Position numbers and translations under genes: made by a program
DNA from: Pseudomonas sp. ADAK18
Lineage (GTDB): Bacteria > Pseudomonadota > Gammaproteobacteria > Pseudomonadales > Pseudomonadaceae
NCBI RefSeq assembly: GCF_012935695.1
Contig: NZ_CP052859.1
Coordinates: 1,095,001 to 1,159,000 of the forward strand
Reading direction: 5' to 3'
Length of the DNA stretch: 64,000 nt
The notes under the pieces: generated by a model
The model's database searches: none
What the model saw: only the letters and a program-made list of their open reading frames with translations
Told to the model about the DNA's origin: nothing
Shown: piece by piece, positions 53,406 to 63,900 of the stretch
How positions within the stretch are numbered: the first letter of the stretch is position 1
Layout of the letters: each line of letters begins with the position of its first letter

Positions 53406-53629
53406 TCGAACAAATGCTTGGGCACATCGTGCTTGAGCATCAACTGGCACTGCTCGCTCTCGGGATCGAAGACGATCAGTGCCTGACCCTTGGTCAATGC
53501 CTGGCGCACGCGCAGTACCCGGGTTTCCAGGGGCGTTTCATCGCCGTTGTCAGTGCCGTCACGGGTGACGAAGTCTTCGATGAGGCGGGTCAGGGTGTCG
53601 ACTTCAAGTGCGTCGTAGGGAATCAGCAT
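53402..53629 (-). CDS. YheU-family (UPF0270) protein
   Basis: 75 residues with the family opening [29 protein letters not shown] and the following [24 protein letters not shown]. Function is unknown. The last codons overlap the end of the CsrA-type gene by 4 bases on the opposite strand. Confidence 0.88.
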   Translation of the reverse strand: MLIPYDALEVDTLTRLIEDFVTRDGTDNGDETPLETRVLRVRQALTKGQALIVFDPESEQCQLMLKHDVPKHLFD

Positions 53630-53647
53630 ACAAGCCTCAATTAAGTA

Positions 53648-53674
53648 ATCCCGGCGATGCTACTGCGCCGGGAT
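53648..53674 (-). terminator. Hairpin ending the NAGGN operon
   Basis: ATCCCGGCG-ATGCTACTG-CGCCGGGAT just downstream of the M42 peptidase stop on the minus strand, followed by an imperfect T-rich tail. Confidence 0.6.
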
Positions 53675-53688
53675 CATTGTTGCCAGTC

Positions 53689-54873
53689 TCAGGTTTTCTG
53701 CCCCACCAGGCTGTCCACCGATGGCACCCGGGTGTCGCTCTCCATCTGCGTCTCATGTTCCAACTGATGACTGAAACGGTCCAGGGAGCCCTGGGCCGGT
53801 TGCGCATCGCTGGCGAATACCGGCGGGCTGAGGATATAGGCGCTCAGCAAGCGACTGAGGGCCGCGAGGCTGTCGATATGGGTGCGCTCGTAACCGTGGG
53901 TGGCGTCACAACCGAAAGCCAGCAACGCAGTGCGGATATCGTGGCCCGCAGTAACCGCCGAGTGGGCATCGCTGAAGTAATAGCGAAACAGGTCGCGGCG
54001 CACCGGCAGTTCGTTGTCCGAGGCCAGGCGCAGCAGGTGCCGGGACAGGTGGTAGTCGTAGGGCCCGCCGGAATCCTGCATGGCCACGCTCACCGCGTGC
54101 TCGCTGGAGTGCTGGCCGGGTGCGACGGGCGCGATGTCGATACCGACGAATTCACTGACATCCCAAGGCAGCGCGGCGGCGGCACCACTGCCGGTTTCTT
54201 CGGTGATGGTGAACAGCGGATGGCAGTCGATCAGCAAGGGTTCGCCGCTGTCGACGATGGCCTTGAGCGCGGCCAACAGCGCCGCGACGCCGGCCTTGTC
54301 ATCCAGGTGGCGGGCACTGATATGGCCGCTCTCGGTGAATTCCGGCAGGGGGTCGAAGGCGACGAAATCGCCCACGCTGATCCCCAATGAATCGCAATCG
54401 GCGCGGGTCGCGCAGTAGGCATCCAGGCGCAGTTCAATATGGTCCCAACTGATGGGCATCTCATCCACGGCTGTATTGAACGCATGCCCCGAGGCCATCA
54501 ACGGCAGCACGCTGCCGCGGATCACGCCGTTGTCGGTAAACAGGCTGACGCGGCTGCCTTCGGCAAAACGGCTGGACCAGCAACCCACTGGGGCCAGGGT
54601 CAGGCGGCCGTTGTCCTTGATCGCCCGTACGGCAGCGCCAATGGTGTCCAGGTGCGCGGAGACGGCGCGATCGGGGCTGTTTTTCTGGCCCTTGAGGGTG
54701 GCGCGAATAGTCCCGCGGCGGGTCATCTCAAAGGGAATACCCAGCTCTTCCAGGCGCTCGGCGACGTAGCGCACGATGGTGTCGGTAAACCCGGTGGGGC
54801 TGGGGATGGCGAGCATTTCCAGCAGCACTTTTTGCAGGTAGGCAAGGTCCGGTTCTGGAATGGTTCGGGTCAT
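53689..54873 (-). CDS. M42-family peptidase of the NAGGN osmoprotectant system
   Basis: 394 residues from the ATG giving MTRTIPEPDLAYLQKVLLEML; the longer frame to 55032 is a shadow of ngg. Metal and catalytic motifs of M42 aminopeptidases are present: SAHLDTIGAAV, HLDDKAGVAALL and FTITEETGSG. In pseudomonads this gene is regularly the third member of the operon for N-acetylglutaminylglutamine amide, where it may trim or degrade the dipeptide; the exact role is not established. It begins 67 bp after ngg. Confidence 0.88.
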   Translation of the reverse strand: MTRTIPEPDLAYLQKVLLEMLAIPSPTGFTDTIVRYVAERLEELGIPFEMTRRGTIRATLKGQKNSPDRAVSAHLDTIGAAVRAIKDNGRLTLAPVGCWSSRFAEGSRVSLFTDNGVIRGSVLPLMASGHAFNTAVDEMPISWDHIELRLDAYCATRADCDSLGISVGDFVAFDPLPEFTESGHISARHLDDKAGVAALLAALKAIVDSGEPLLIDCHPLFTITEETGSGAAAALPWDVSEFVGIDIAPVAPGQHSSEHAVSVAMQDSGGPYDYHLSRHLLRLASDNELPVRRDLFRYYFSDAHSAVTAGHDIRTALLAFGCDATHGYERTHIDSLAALSRLLSAYILSPPVFASDAQPAQGSLDRFSHQLEHETQMESDTRVPSVDSLVGQKT

Positions 54874-54940
54874 GGAAACTCCTGATGAGTTGAGGGCATC
54901 GATGGTTTCGATGAGTGGGCCGGTGCAGGCAACACCGTTC

Positions 54941-56686
54941 TCAAGCCGCCGGCTGGCTGTGGGGAAACAACAAATCCACAAATTTCTCTGCTGTCGGCTG
55001 CGGTTCATGGTTGGCCAACCCGGCCCGTTCATTGGCTTCGATAAAGACGTACTCCGGTTGGTCGGCAGCCGGCACCATCAGGTCCAGGCCCACCATGGGA
55101 ATGTCCAGGGCACGGGCGGCGCGCACGGCGGCGTCCACCAGGGTCGGATGGAGGATGGCGGTAACGTCGATAAGGCTTCCGCCGGTGTGCAGGTTGGCGG
55201 TGCGGCGCACGGCCAGGTGTTCGCCTTGCGCCAGGATGCTGCTGTATTCGTAGCCGGCGGCGTGCAAGGTGCGCTGGGTTTCATGATCCATGGGGATTTT
55301 GCTTTCGCCATCGGTGGCGGCCTGACGGCGTCGGCTCTGGGCTTCGATCAGCGCGCCAATGGAGTGCTGGCCGTCGCCGATCACCTCGGCCGGTCGGCGA
55401 ATAGCAGCGGCGACCACCTCGAAACCGATCACAACAATGCGTAGGTCCTGGCCTTCGTGGAAGCTTTCCAGCAACACCCGGCTATCGAATTGCCGTGCAG
55501 CCTCAATGGCTTTTTGCACGTCTTCGATGTTCTGCAGATCCACTGCGACGCCCTGGCCTTGCTCGCCATCCAGCGGCTTGACCACGATGCGCTGGTGTTC
55601 GTCGAGAAACTCCAGGTTGTCATCGGCGCTGCCCGCCCGTTGCTGGGCTGGCAGGTTAAGCCCGGCAGCCTTGAGCACCTTGTGGGTCAGGCTTTTGTCC
55701 TGGCACAGAGTCATGCTGATGGCACTGGTCAGGTCGCTCAATGACTCACGGCAACGTACTCGGCGTCCGCCGTGGCTCAACGTAAACAAACCGGTGTCGG
55801 CGTCATCTACCTGCACATCAATCCCGCGCCGATGGGCTTCCTCGACAATGATCCGCGCATAAGGATTAAACCCGGCTTGCGGGCCTGGCCCGAGGAACAG
55901 TGGCTGGTTGATGCCGTTCTTGCGTTTGATGGCGAAGGTGGTCAGCGCGCGAAAACCGAGCTTGGCGTAGAGGCTTTTCGCCTGACGATTGTCGTGCAGT
56001 ACCGACAGGTCCAGGTAGCTCAGGCCCCGGCTCATGAAATGCTCGATCAGGTGGCGCACCAGTACTTCACCGACACCCGGCCGACTGCATTGCGGGTCAA
56101 CCGCCAGGCACCAGAGGCTGCAACCATTTTCCGGATCGTGAAAAGCCTTCTGGTGATTGAGCCCCATCACGCTGCCGATCACCGCGCCGCTGTCTTCATC
56201 CTCCGCGAGCCAGTACACCGGGCCGCCTTGATGGCGAGGGGTCAGCAACGCAGCGTCCACGGGCAGCATCCCGCGCGCCTGATAGAGGTGATTGACGGCC
56301 TGCCAGTCCGGGTCGTTTTGTACCCGGCGAATGCGAAAGCCCCGGAATACTCGCGTTGCCGGACGGTAGTCGCTGAACCACAGGCGCAGGGTGTCGGAGG
56401 GGTCGAGAAACAGTTGCTGCGGATCAATCCCCAGGATCTGCTGCGGCGCGGCCACATACAGGGCGATGTCTCGCTCCCCTGGCTGCTCGTTGAGCAGCTC
56501 TTGGGCCAGGCTCGCCGGGTCGCAAAAGGTATGGCCGATCAACAACCGGCCCCAGCCGCAATGCACGGCAATCGGCTTGGGGCTCAATGCACTGCCGTCT
56601 TCGGCGAAGCGGGCTTGCAGGCGCTCGTAGGAGGGCGCCTGGCCCCGCAGCAAGCGTTGGCTGTAAGCCGTGGCATGAGGTTTCAT
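54941..56686 (-). CDS. ngg: N-acetylglutaminylglutamine synthetase
   Basis: 581 residues from the ATG at 56684-56686 (a TTG directly before it is also in frame). Two domains are visible: an N-terminal part to about 280 with a GNAT acetyltransferase pattern (CLAVDPQCSRPGVGEVLVRHLIE) and a C-terminal ATP-grasp ligase (VVKPLDGEQGQGVAVDL; FIEANERAGLANHEP). It acetylates glutamine and joins a second glutamine, giving the osmolyte precursor. It follows asnO with only 3 bases between stop and start, and the ribosome site AAGGAA lies inside the asnO end. Confidence 0.93.
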   Translation of the reverse strand: MKPHATAYSQRLLRGQAPSYERLQARFAEDGSALSPKPIAVHCGWGRLLIGHTFCDPASLAQELLNEQPGERDIALYVAAPQQILGIDPQQLFLDPSDTLRLWFSDYRPATRVFRGFRIRRVQNDPDWQAVNHLYQARGMLPVDAALLTPRHQGGPVYWLAEDEDSGAVIGSVMGLNHQKAFHDPENGCSLWCLAVDPQCSRPGVGEVLVRHLIEHFMSRGLSYLDLSVLHDNRQAKSLYAKLGFRALTTFAIKRKNGINQPLFLGPGPQAGFNPYARIIVEEAHRRGIDVQVDDADTGLFTLSHGGRRVRCRESLSDLTSAISMTLCQDKSLTHKVLKAAGLNLPAQQRAGSADDNLEFLDEHQRIVVKPLDGEQGQGVAVDLQNIEDVQKAIEAARQFDSRVLLESFHEGQDLRIVVIGFEVVAAAIRRPAEVIGDGQHSIGALIEAQSRRRQAATDGESKIPMDHETQRTLHAAGYEYSSILAQGEHLAVRRTANLHTGGSLIDVTAILHPTLVDAAVRAARALDIPMVGLDLMVPAADQPEYVFIEANERAGLANHEPQPTAEKFVDLLFPHSQPAA

Positions 56687-56689
56687 CAA

Positions 56690-58462
56690 TCAGATTCCTT
56701 GTTCGCTGAGCCACAGGTTCAGCGCCGCCAGTTGCCACAGCTTGGAGCCGCGCAACGGGGTCAGTTGGCCCTGCGGGTCGGTGAGCAGGCGGTCGAGCAT
56801 GGCAGGGTTGAACAGGCCGCGATCCTGGCTCGGGTCCAGGAGCAGGTCACGCACCCAGTTCAAGGTATTGCCCTGCAAGTGCTTGAGGCCCGGCACCGGG
56901 AAGTAGCCTTTCTTGCGGTCGATGACTTCGCTGGGAATGACCCGGCGCGCGGCTTCCTTGAGCACTTGCTTGCCACCGTCCGGCAGTTTGAATTTGCCCG
57001 GTACGCGAGCAGATAACTCCACCAGTCGGTAGTCGAGAAACGGCGTTCGCGCTTCCAGGCCCCAGGCCATGGTCATGTTATCCACACGCTTGACCGGGTC
57101 GTCCACCAGCATCACGGTGCTGTCCAGGCGTAGGGCTTTGTCCACAGCCGCATCGGCGCCTGGTTGGGCGAAATGTTCGCGGACAAAGTCACCGGCGGCG
57201 TCATTGGCGGTCAGCCACTTCGGCGAGACGGTGGCAGCGTAGTCGTCATAGCTGCGGTCAAAAAATGCGTCACGGTAGGCGCCATACGGATCGCTGGCAC
57301 CATCCACCTGCGGGTACCAGTGGTAACCGGCGAACAGTTCATCGGCGCCCTGGCCGCTCTGCACCACCTTGCAATGCTTGGCCACCTCCCTGGACAACAG
57401 GTAGAAGGCGATGCAGTCATGGCTGACCATCGGCTCACTCATGGCACGGAAGGCGGCGGGCAATTGCTCGATGATTTCGCTTTCGGCGATGCGCAATTGA
57501 TGGTGTTGGGTGCCGTAGTGCTTGGCGATCAGATCGGAATACTGAAACTCGTCACCGCGTTCGCCGCCGGCGTCTTCAAATCCGATGGAAAAGGTCGACA
57601 AGTCCTGTACGCCAACTTCCCGCAGCAGGCCCACCAGCAGGCTGGAGTCCACGCCGCCGGACAGCAACACGCCGACGTCCACCGCCGCACGTTGGCGAAT
57701 CGCCACCGCTTCGCGGGTGCTGTCGAGTACGCGGTCGGTCCAATCTTCCAGGGTCAGGTGGGCTTCGTCCACATGGGGGCCGTAGGGCAGGCTCCACCAG
57801 GTTTGCTGTTCGGTCTTGCCGTCGGCTTCGATACGCATCCAGGTGGCTGGCGGCAATTTTTCTATGCCGGCCAACAGCGTGCGTGGCGCGGGCACCACCG
57901 CGTGGAAGTTCAGGTAATGGTTGAGCGCCACCGGGTCGAGGATCGGGTTGATATCGCCACCCTTGAGCAGCGCTGGCAGTGCCGAGGCAAAACGCAAGCG
58001 CTGGCCGGTACGTGACAGGTACAGCGGCTTCACGCCTAGACGGTCACGGGCGATGAACAGACGCTGGGCATCGCGCTCCCAGATGGCGAAGGCGAACATG
58101 CCGTTGAGTTTGGGCAGTAAAGCTTCGCCCCAGGCGTGATAACCCTTGAGCAGCACTTCAGTGTCGCCACCGGAATAGAAGGCGTAACCCAAGGCTTCAA
58201 GCTCGGTGCGCAGTTCGGGGAAGTTGTAGATGGCGCCGTTGAAGGCCAGGGACAGGCCCAGTTGGGCGTCGACCATCGGTTGGGCCGAGCCGTCCGACAG
58301 GTCCATGATTTTCAGGCGCCGATGGCCCAGGACAATCGGCCCCTGGGCATGGAAGCCCCACGCGTCTGGGCCGCGAGGGGCGAGGTGATGGGTGATTCGC
58401 TCAATCGCTGCCAGGTCGGCAGGTTGGGCATCGAAACGTAACTCTCCAGCTAATCCGCACAT
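56690..58462 (-). CDS. asnO: N-acetylglutaminylglutamine amidotransferase (asparagine-synthetase family)
   Basis: 590 residues. Cys2 of MCGLAGELRFD is the glutaminase nucleophile, followed by an AsnB-like synthetase domain with the PP-loop SGGVDSSLL. It amidates the dipeptide made by Ngg to give NAGGN, a compatible solute made under osmotic stress. It is the first gene of the asnO-ngg-peptidase operon, and the 190-bp region upstream should carry an osmotically controlled promoter. Confidence 0.93.
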   Translation of the reverse strand: MCGLAGELRFDAQPADLAAIERITHHLAPRGPDAWGFHAQGPIVLGHRRLKIMDLSDGSAQPMVDAQLGLSLAFNGAIYNFPELRTELEALGYAFYSGGDTEVLLKGYHAWGEALLPKLNGMFAFAIWERDAQRLFIARDRLGVKPLYLSRTGQRLRFASALPALLKGGDINPILDPVALNHYLNFHAVVPAPRTLLAGIEKLPPATWMRIEADGKTEQQTWWSLPYGPHVDEAHLTLEDWTDRVLDSTREAVAIRQRAAVDVGVLLSGGVDSSLLVGLLREVGVQDLSTFSIGFEDAGGERGDEFQYSDLIAKHYGTQHHQLRIAESEIIEQLPAAFRAMSEPMVSHDCIAFYLLSREVAKHCKVVQSGQGADELFAGYHWYPQVDGASDPYGAYRDAFFDRSYDDYAATVSPKWLTANDAAGDFVREHFAQPGADAAVDKALRLDSTVMLVDDPVKRVDNMTMAWGLEARTPFLDYRLVELSARVPGKFKLPDGGKQVLKEAARRVIPSEVIDRKKGYFPVPGLKHLQGNTLNWVRDLLLDPSQDRGLFNPAMLDRLLTDPQGQLTPLRGSKLWQLAALNLWLSEQGI

Positions 58463-58654
58463 AAATTCCTTACCGGTTTTTCCGTTGGGGAGGGGTAAAA
58501 ATGCAGCGCGCCAAAATGGCGGGTACCTAGGGAGTGACCCGAGTGTATTCAGAGAGTTTTAGAACAATCCGTTATAAGGCAAAGGGTTGCAGCCCTGAGG
58601 AGCATGTCCGGCGGGCTGTAGGGCCTATGTGTGGGAGCTATGGCGCGGGGCCGG

Positions 58655-60652
58655 TTATTTTTCCGCTTTGGCGACATTGCTGCGAATCAGTGCCCGCACG
58701 GCGAAGCGATTCGGATGACAGGCTTCGGCCACGCTTCGAGGCAAGGGCAACGGTTCGTTGTTCAGCCAAGCCGCAAGCAACTCGCCGGACAACGGCGCCG
58801 TGATCAGACCGCGTGAGCCATGCCCGCTGTTGACGTACAGGCCGTCCAGCCACGGGCAGGTGGCATCCGGCGTGTGGCGGGCGTCTTTGCGCAGGGCGTC
58901 ATAGGCCTGGGTGAAGGCGGGGTTGTCGGCCAAGGGGCCTACGATCGGCAAGTAGTCCGGGCTGGTGCAGCGAAAGGCGGCGCGGCCCTCAAGGGTTTCG
59001 GGGGCCAGCGTATCGGCGTGCAGCCGCTGCGCCAGGTCCGGGGAGATCTCGTGTAGCAGGGCTAGGTTACCGGCATGCTCGGCGACGGTGGGGGTCAAGT
59101 CATCGCTCTTGAAGTCAAAACTGGCCCCCAGGGTGTGTTCGCCCAAGCGCGCCGGTGCGACATAACCCTCGGCACACACCACCGTGGCCAACGCTTCGCT
59201 GGCGACGGTCTGGGGCAACCGGGTAATCTGCCCGCGAATGCGTTTGAGGGGCAGCCCGGCGCTGGCGGCAAAGCGCTTGACCTCGGCGGCCCCGGCCAGC
59301 ACTACCACTGGCGCGCTGGCCAGTAACCGCTCCCCGTCCCAGGCCTGCCATTGATCGTCGACTTTGCGCAGCTCAAGTACGTCATGGTGGACGAGCACAT
59401 CAATACCAGGTTGGCGAGCCTGCCACTGGCAAAGCGCAGGTGGGTGGACCCAACCGCCTTGCGGGAAAAACATCCCGCCGTGCTCCAGGGCAATACCTGC
59501 CTGAACCTGGGCCTGGTCTCGATCCAGCAGATGCAACAAATCCGGGGCAAACGCCTCGGCCAGTTGTACCTGCCGTTCACTTTCCTTGGCATTGAAGGCC
59601 AGTTGCAAGACGCCGCAGCTGTCCCAATCTACCCCGCGCTGCAGATGCTCCAGCAAGCGTCGGGTATGACCGAACCCGCTGACAATCATCTGCGACAAGG
59701 CTGTGCCATGAGCGGACAGCTTCAGATAGAGCACCCCTTGCGGATTACCTGAGGCCTCTTGGGCCAGGCCGTCATGCCGCTCCAGCAGGCTGACCTGCCA
59801 ACCCCGTGCCGCGAGGCTGGCAGCGCTGGCGCAACCGGCCAGGCCGCCGCCGATCACCAGGGCCCGGCGCTCGCCGCCAAGGGCGGGTGGCCGGGCGAAC
59901 CAGGGCTTGGCGATCTCCGCTGCCGGCGCATCGGCAGGCCAGCCGAGGAATTCACCGCGCAGGATTTCCCACTTATGCCCGATGCCCGGCGTACGCTTCA
60001 TCTTGAACCCGGCGCCATTGAGCAAGCGCCGCACCCAACCGGTGCTGGTGAAGGTACTGATGGTCGAGCCTGGCGCTGCCAGCCGGGCCAATTCGGCGAA
60101 CAGTTCGGCGGTCCACATGTCGGGGTTTTTTGCCGGGGCAAAACCGTCGAGGAACCAGGCGTCGATCTGCGCGTCCAGTTGCGGCAATTGCTCCAGGGCA
60201 TCGCCGATCAGCAGCGTCAGCGTAACGCGGCCATTGTCCAATACCAACCGTTGGAAACCCTGATGAATAGCGATGTATTGCGCCAGCAGTTGATCGGCGA
60301 ATGGCTTGAGTTCCGGCCAGAGGGCGAGGGCCCGTTGCAGATCCGCATGGTTCAGCGGGTACTTTTCCACGCTGACAAAGTGCAAGCGCGTGCCTTGTAC
60401 CGCGTGCTGTTCAAACAACTGCCAGGCGCAGAGAAAATTCAGCCCGGTGCCGAAGCCGGTTTCGCCAATTACCAGCCTACCGCCCACGGGCAAGGCGGCA
60501 AAGCGCTCTTGTAGACGGTTCTGCTCAAGGAACACGTAACGGGTTTCATCAAGGCCCGACTTGTCGGAAAAATACACGTCGTCAAACACCCTCGAGCGAG
60601 GGCGGCCTTGGTCGTCCCAGTCAAGCTGGGCATTGGGCTGTACGGGGTTCAT
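58655..60652 (-). CDS. mnmC: Bifunctional tRNA-modifying enzyme MnmC
   Basis: 665 residues from the ATG giving MNPVQPNAQLDWDD (a TTG two codons earlier is in frame). The N-terminal SAM methyltransferase domain has GETGFGTGLNFL (about 65-76) and DGFAPAKNPDMW; the C-terminal oxidase domain has the FAD motif VIGGGLAGCASAASLAARGW. It removes the carboxymethyl group from cmnm5(s2)U34 and methylates the product to mnm5(s2)U in several tRNAs. Gene length and order of domains agree with E. coli MnmC. Confidence 0.96.
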   Translation of the reverse strand: MNPVQPNAQLDWDDQGRPRSRVFDDVYFSDKSGLDETRYVFLEQNRLQERFAALPVGGRLVIGETGFGTGLNFLCAWQLFEQHAVQGTRLHFVSVEKYPLNHADLQRALALWPELKPFADQLLAQYIAIHQGFQRLVLDNGRVTLTLLIGDALEQLPQLDAQIDAWFLDGFAPAKNPDMWTAELFAELARLAAPGSTISTFTSTGWVRRLLNGAGFKMKRTPGIGHKWEILRGEFLGWPADAPAAEIAKPWFARPPALGGERRALVIGGGLAGCASAASLAARGWQVSLLERHDGLAQEASGNPQGVLYLKLSAHGTALSQMIVSGFGHTRRLLEHLQRGVDWDSCGVLQLAFNAKESERQVQLAEAFAPDLLHLLDRDQAQVQAGIALEHGGMFFPQGGWVHPPALCQWQARQPGIDVLVHHDVLELRKVDDQWQAWDGERLLASAPVVVLAGAAEVKRFAASAGLPLKRIRGQITRLPQTVASEALATVVCAEGYVAPARLGEHTLGASFDFKSDDLTPTVAEHAGNLALLHEISPDLAQRLHADTLAPETLEGRAAFRCTSPDYLPIVGPLADNPAFTQAYDALRKDARHTPDATCPWLDGLYVNSGHGSRGLITAPLSGELLAAWLNNEPLPLPRSVAEACHPNRFAVRALIRSNVAKAEK

Positions 60653-60905
60653 GGGCAACTCGGCAAAGACAAGGTGGCCATTCTAGCCGATCACGGGGCG
60701 CGCGATTGATCCACGGCAGTCAGGATCGCGACAACCCTCAAAACGCCCGACGTTGCCTTGGCGAAAACGTGGCGGTAACCCGCTAGTTTTCCCATGGAAA
60801 ATATCGTCGAAATGCCCTGCTGAACGATCAACAATCAGCGTCAATCCAGCGCGGTGCTCCGGGTATCGTTAACACCTGATTCACGGGCAATAAAGGATAT
60901 TGCTG

Positions 60906-63900
60906 ATGCAGGTACAGGATGATTTGACTCAAACCTTCAACCAATTGACGCAACAGCAGTTGCAAGCCGCGTTGCTGGCAATGACGGGCGATCTGGCCAA
61001 GGCCGATGTGCTGCAAAAGCGCTTGCCGGGCTGGATGATCAACGCCCCGTCAGGTTCGCTGGAAGCGCTGGAAAGGGATGCCTGGCGGGTGGAGGACGCC
61101 AGGGCAACGGTCGCCGAACGCTTGAAGCAATTACGGCCACTGGATGACTTTTGCAATGAGCACTTGAAGGCTTACTGCCAAGAGCGCTGGCAGGTAAGGG
61201 TGGACCCGGAAAAAGATCTTTTCATCCACGGTGTCTATGAGTTCCAGAGGGAAGTCGGTCCGCTGACGTATGTGCGGACCGTCACGCTGAAACAGCAGAG
61301 CTTGTTGCATATGGCGCTGCAAAATTTTTCCGAGGATGAGGAACGCGCGGATCATTATGCTCCTGGATCAATGCTGCAATCGGGATCAGCCCCCGGTGCG
61401 GTGATTGCAGTCACCCCCCATGAATTCGCCCAAGGGTGTCGCACCCTGGACCTTGGCCGATTGTATCAACAGCACATCAGTGAGGTTTTTGACCTGGGCA
61501 CGGAGCCGACCGAGGATGAGCTTGTAACCAGCGGGATGGCGATTGATATCGGGCGGATGAAAATCCTGGATATGAAAGTCGATGCGCACATCGCCCTCAT
61601 GCGCGGCGATATCACCTCGAGCACCTATGCCATGGTGTGTACGTTACTTGACCAGAATAGGCCTTCGGCCGAGGCCAAAGGCGTGCTGTTTCAGGGGCGC
61701 CCGGTGATGTGGCAAGGCCTGAATGCCCTCGACAGTTGCCTGTGGAGCATCGTCGTCTTCTCAAACCGGCCGATTGCCGAGCACCCGCAGGAACCCTGCG
61801 TGGTCTATATGCCGAATGAGCCAGGGCGAGCGTTTTTCGAGTATCCCTCGCTCAACGACTTCAAGGTCTACCTGGACTTGAAGTTGGAAGTGGCCAGCTA
61901 TCGCACCTTCTTTACCGGCTATCTGGGAGAGGTTGATCGAGTCGGTTTTTTCAGTCGGTTTGATCAGAGCCGCACGCTGGGTGTGTTGGAGGCCAAACGC
62001 ATTACGGCCAGCCTGGCGAACCATTTTTTTGGGACTTACGCCGGTAAACTGCAAATCGACGCGCGGACACTGGCGGTCCCCGTGGAAGATGTTGACGAAG
62101 AGGTCCGCAAGCGACGCTTGCTCGAGTATCTGGATGCCGGGTTGACGTTGCTCAACCTTGCCGGTTTCGTCGTCCCTGCGCTGGGGTTATTGATGACGGG
62201 GGTCGCGGTAGGGCAGATGCTCAGTGAGGTGTATGAGGGTATTGAAGACTGGCGGCGTGGTGACAAGGACGAAGCGCTCAAGCAGTTGGGCGCCGTGGCG
62301 GAAAATATCACCTCAATGGTGTTGTTCGCAGCGGGAGCCAAGGTTGTCGGTAAGGTATTGAGGCGAGCCCGGTTAAGCTTTGATGCCCACTTCCAGGAGT
62401 TGGAGGCCGTACGCTCGAACGACGGCAACATGCGGTTGTGGCGCCCGGACATTGCACAGTACAGCCATGATCAACTTCTGCTCGATGGTGTGGTTGAAGA
62501 TGCCGAAGGTATCTACAGGGTGGATGGCCATACGTATGTCAAAGTCGATGGTTTCGTCCATCGGGTTTCGTTCGACTCAAGGCAGGGCCGATGGCGGGCT
62601 CACCACCCCGTGCGGCAGACGGCCTATCGCCCGGGATTGCTGCATAACGGCGAAGGGGTCTGGCGCTTTTCCTTTGAAAAACCGCAAGAGTGGGAAGACC
62701 AACACTATCTCTTTTCACGCCTCGACCCGACGAGTCGACACCCCAGGCTGGACTCCAGAAAGTTGCGACTGATTACGGAGATCATGGATAAACCCCACCG
62801 CTGGGGTTACCACCTGGCCGAGGAGTGCCTGCCTTTTCCCGCGCGCTTTCGTGATTTATACGAGCGCTTCAGGCTGGAGCAGTCTATTCGTGATCTGATC
62901 TGGCTCCTGGAACGCGGTGTTTATCTCAATGCTGAAAGTGCGGCCTTGCAGATGCATGCCTTGCCGCTGCTGCCCGGATGGCCCAAGGGTCGCTATTTCG
63001 AGGTGCAGGACGCCCAGGGCGGCGTCAAGGCGCGCTATCCCGCCAACGGGCTGGCTGACGATGTCAGTCAGCGCTTGACCATCACCGAGCAGGCACTGAG
63101 TGAGGGGCAAGTATTTGATGTGTTGTTGTCGCGGTTGGATGACGAACAAAAGATCGGCCTGCTGGGAGACGGTGTTGCCGCGAATGAGGAACACACCGTA
63201 TTGGCGCGTCGATTACTCGCCCACCTCAAGGCTGATCGCAAGCCACTGTTTGAGCAGTTGTATCAGTCTTATGACGGGCCGGCGGCGCAAGAGTGGGAGC
63301 CGCTCAGGAAGGCATACCCGCAATTGCCGTGCACGGCGATCCGCGAGTTGATGGCTGAGGCGCAGACGGTGGAGCGTGAGTCGCTGCGCGATAATCAGCG
63401 TGTCCCCATGGCGCTGGCAGAGTCGGTGGGGCGCGTACTGGACGAGCAGCGCCTGGACCGCGCCCTTGCCGGTTTCGAACTGCCGGAGTTGGCCGACTTC
63501 GACACACAGTGTGTCGGGGTTCGAATGCTGCCGCGCATTGAGGGGTGGGATGAGAAGCTGTGGATGGAACTGCGCCAGGATTCGCCCCGAGGTGATCTAT
63601 TGGCCCTTGGCGCGGTGGAAGGCGCCGACGTGCGCCGCCGGGTGGTGGTCAGGTCTTCGGCAGGTTTTCAGCCGTTCGATGACAACGGCGAGAGCCTCGA
63701 TAACGTCCAGTCTGGCCCGGACGCAATGTTCGAGGCGATTGCGCGCACGCTCGAGGATAAGCAACGAACAGCCCTGGGACTGTCGCTGACGGAGAGCGAA
63801 AATGGTTGGAGACTGCGCCGTATGGTTGCCGCCAGGGCTCAGAGTGAGCGTGATATGGCGGCCGAGGCCTTTTCAGATAGAAGCCGCGAACCGCTGACGG

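Noticed and set aside
55772..57016. 414-codon plus-strand frame opposite ngg and asnO
   Set aside because: Shadow of two well-supported enzymes; no ribosome site and no domain.
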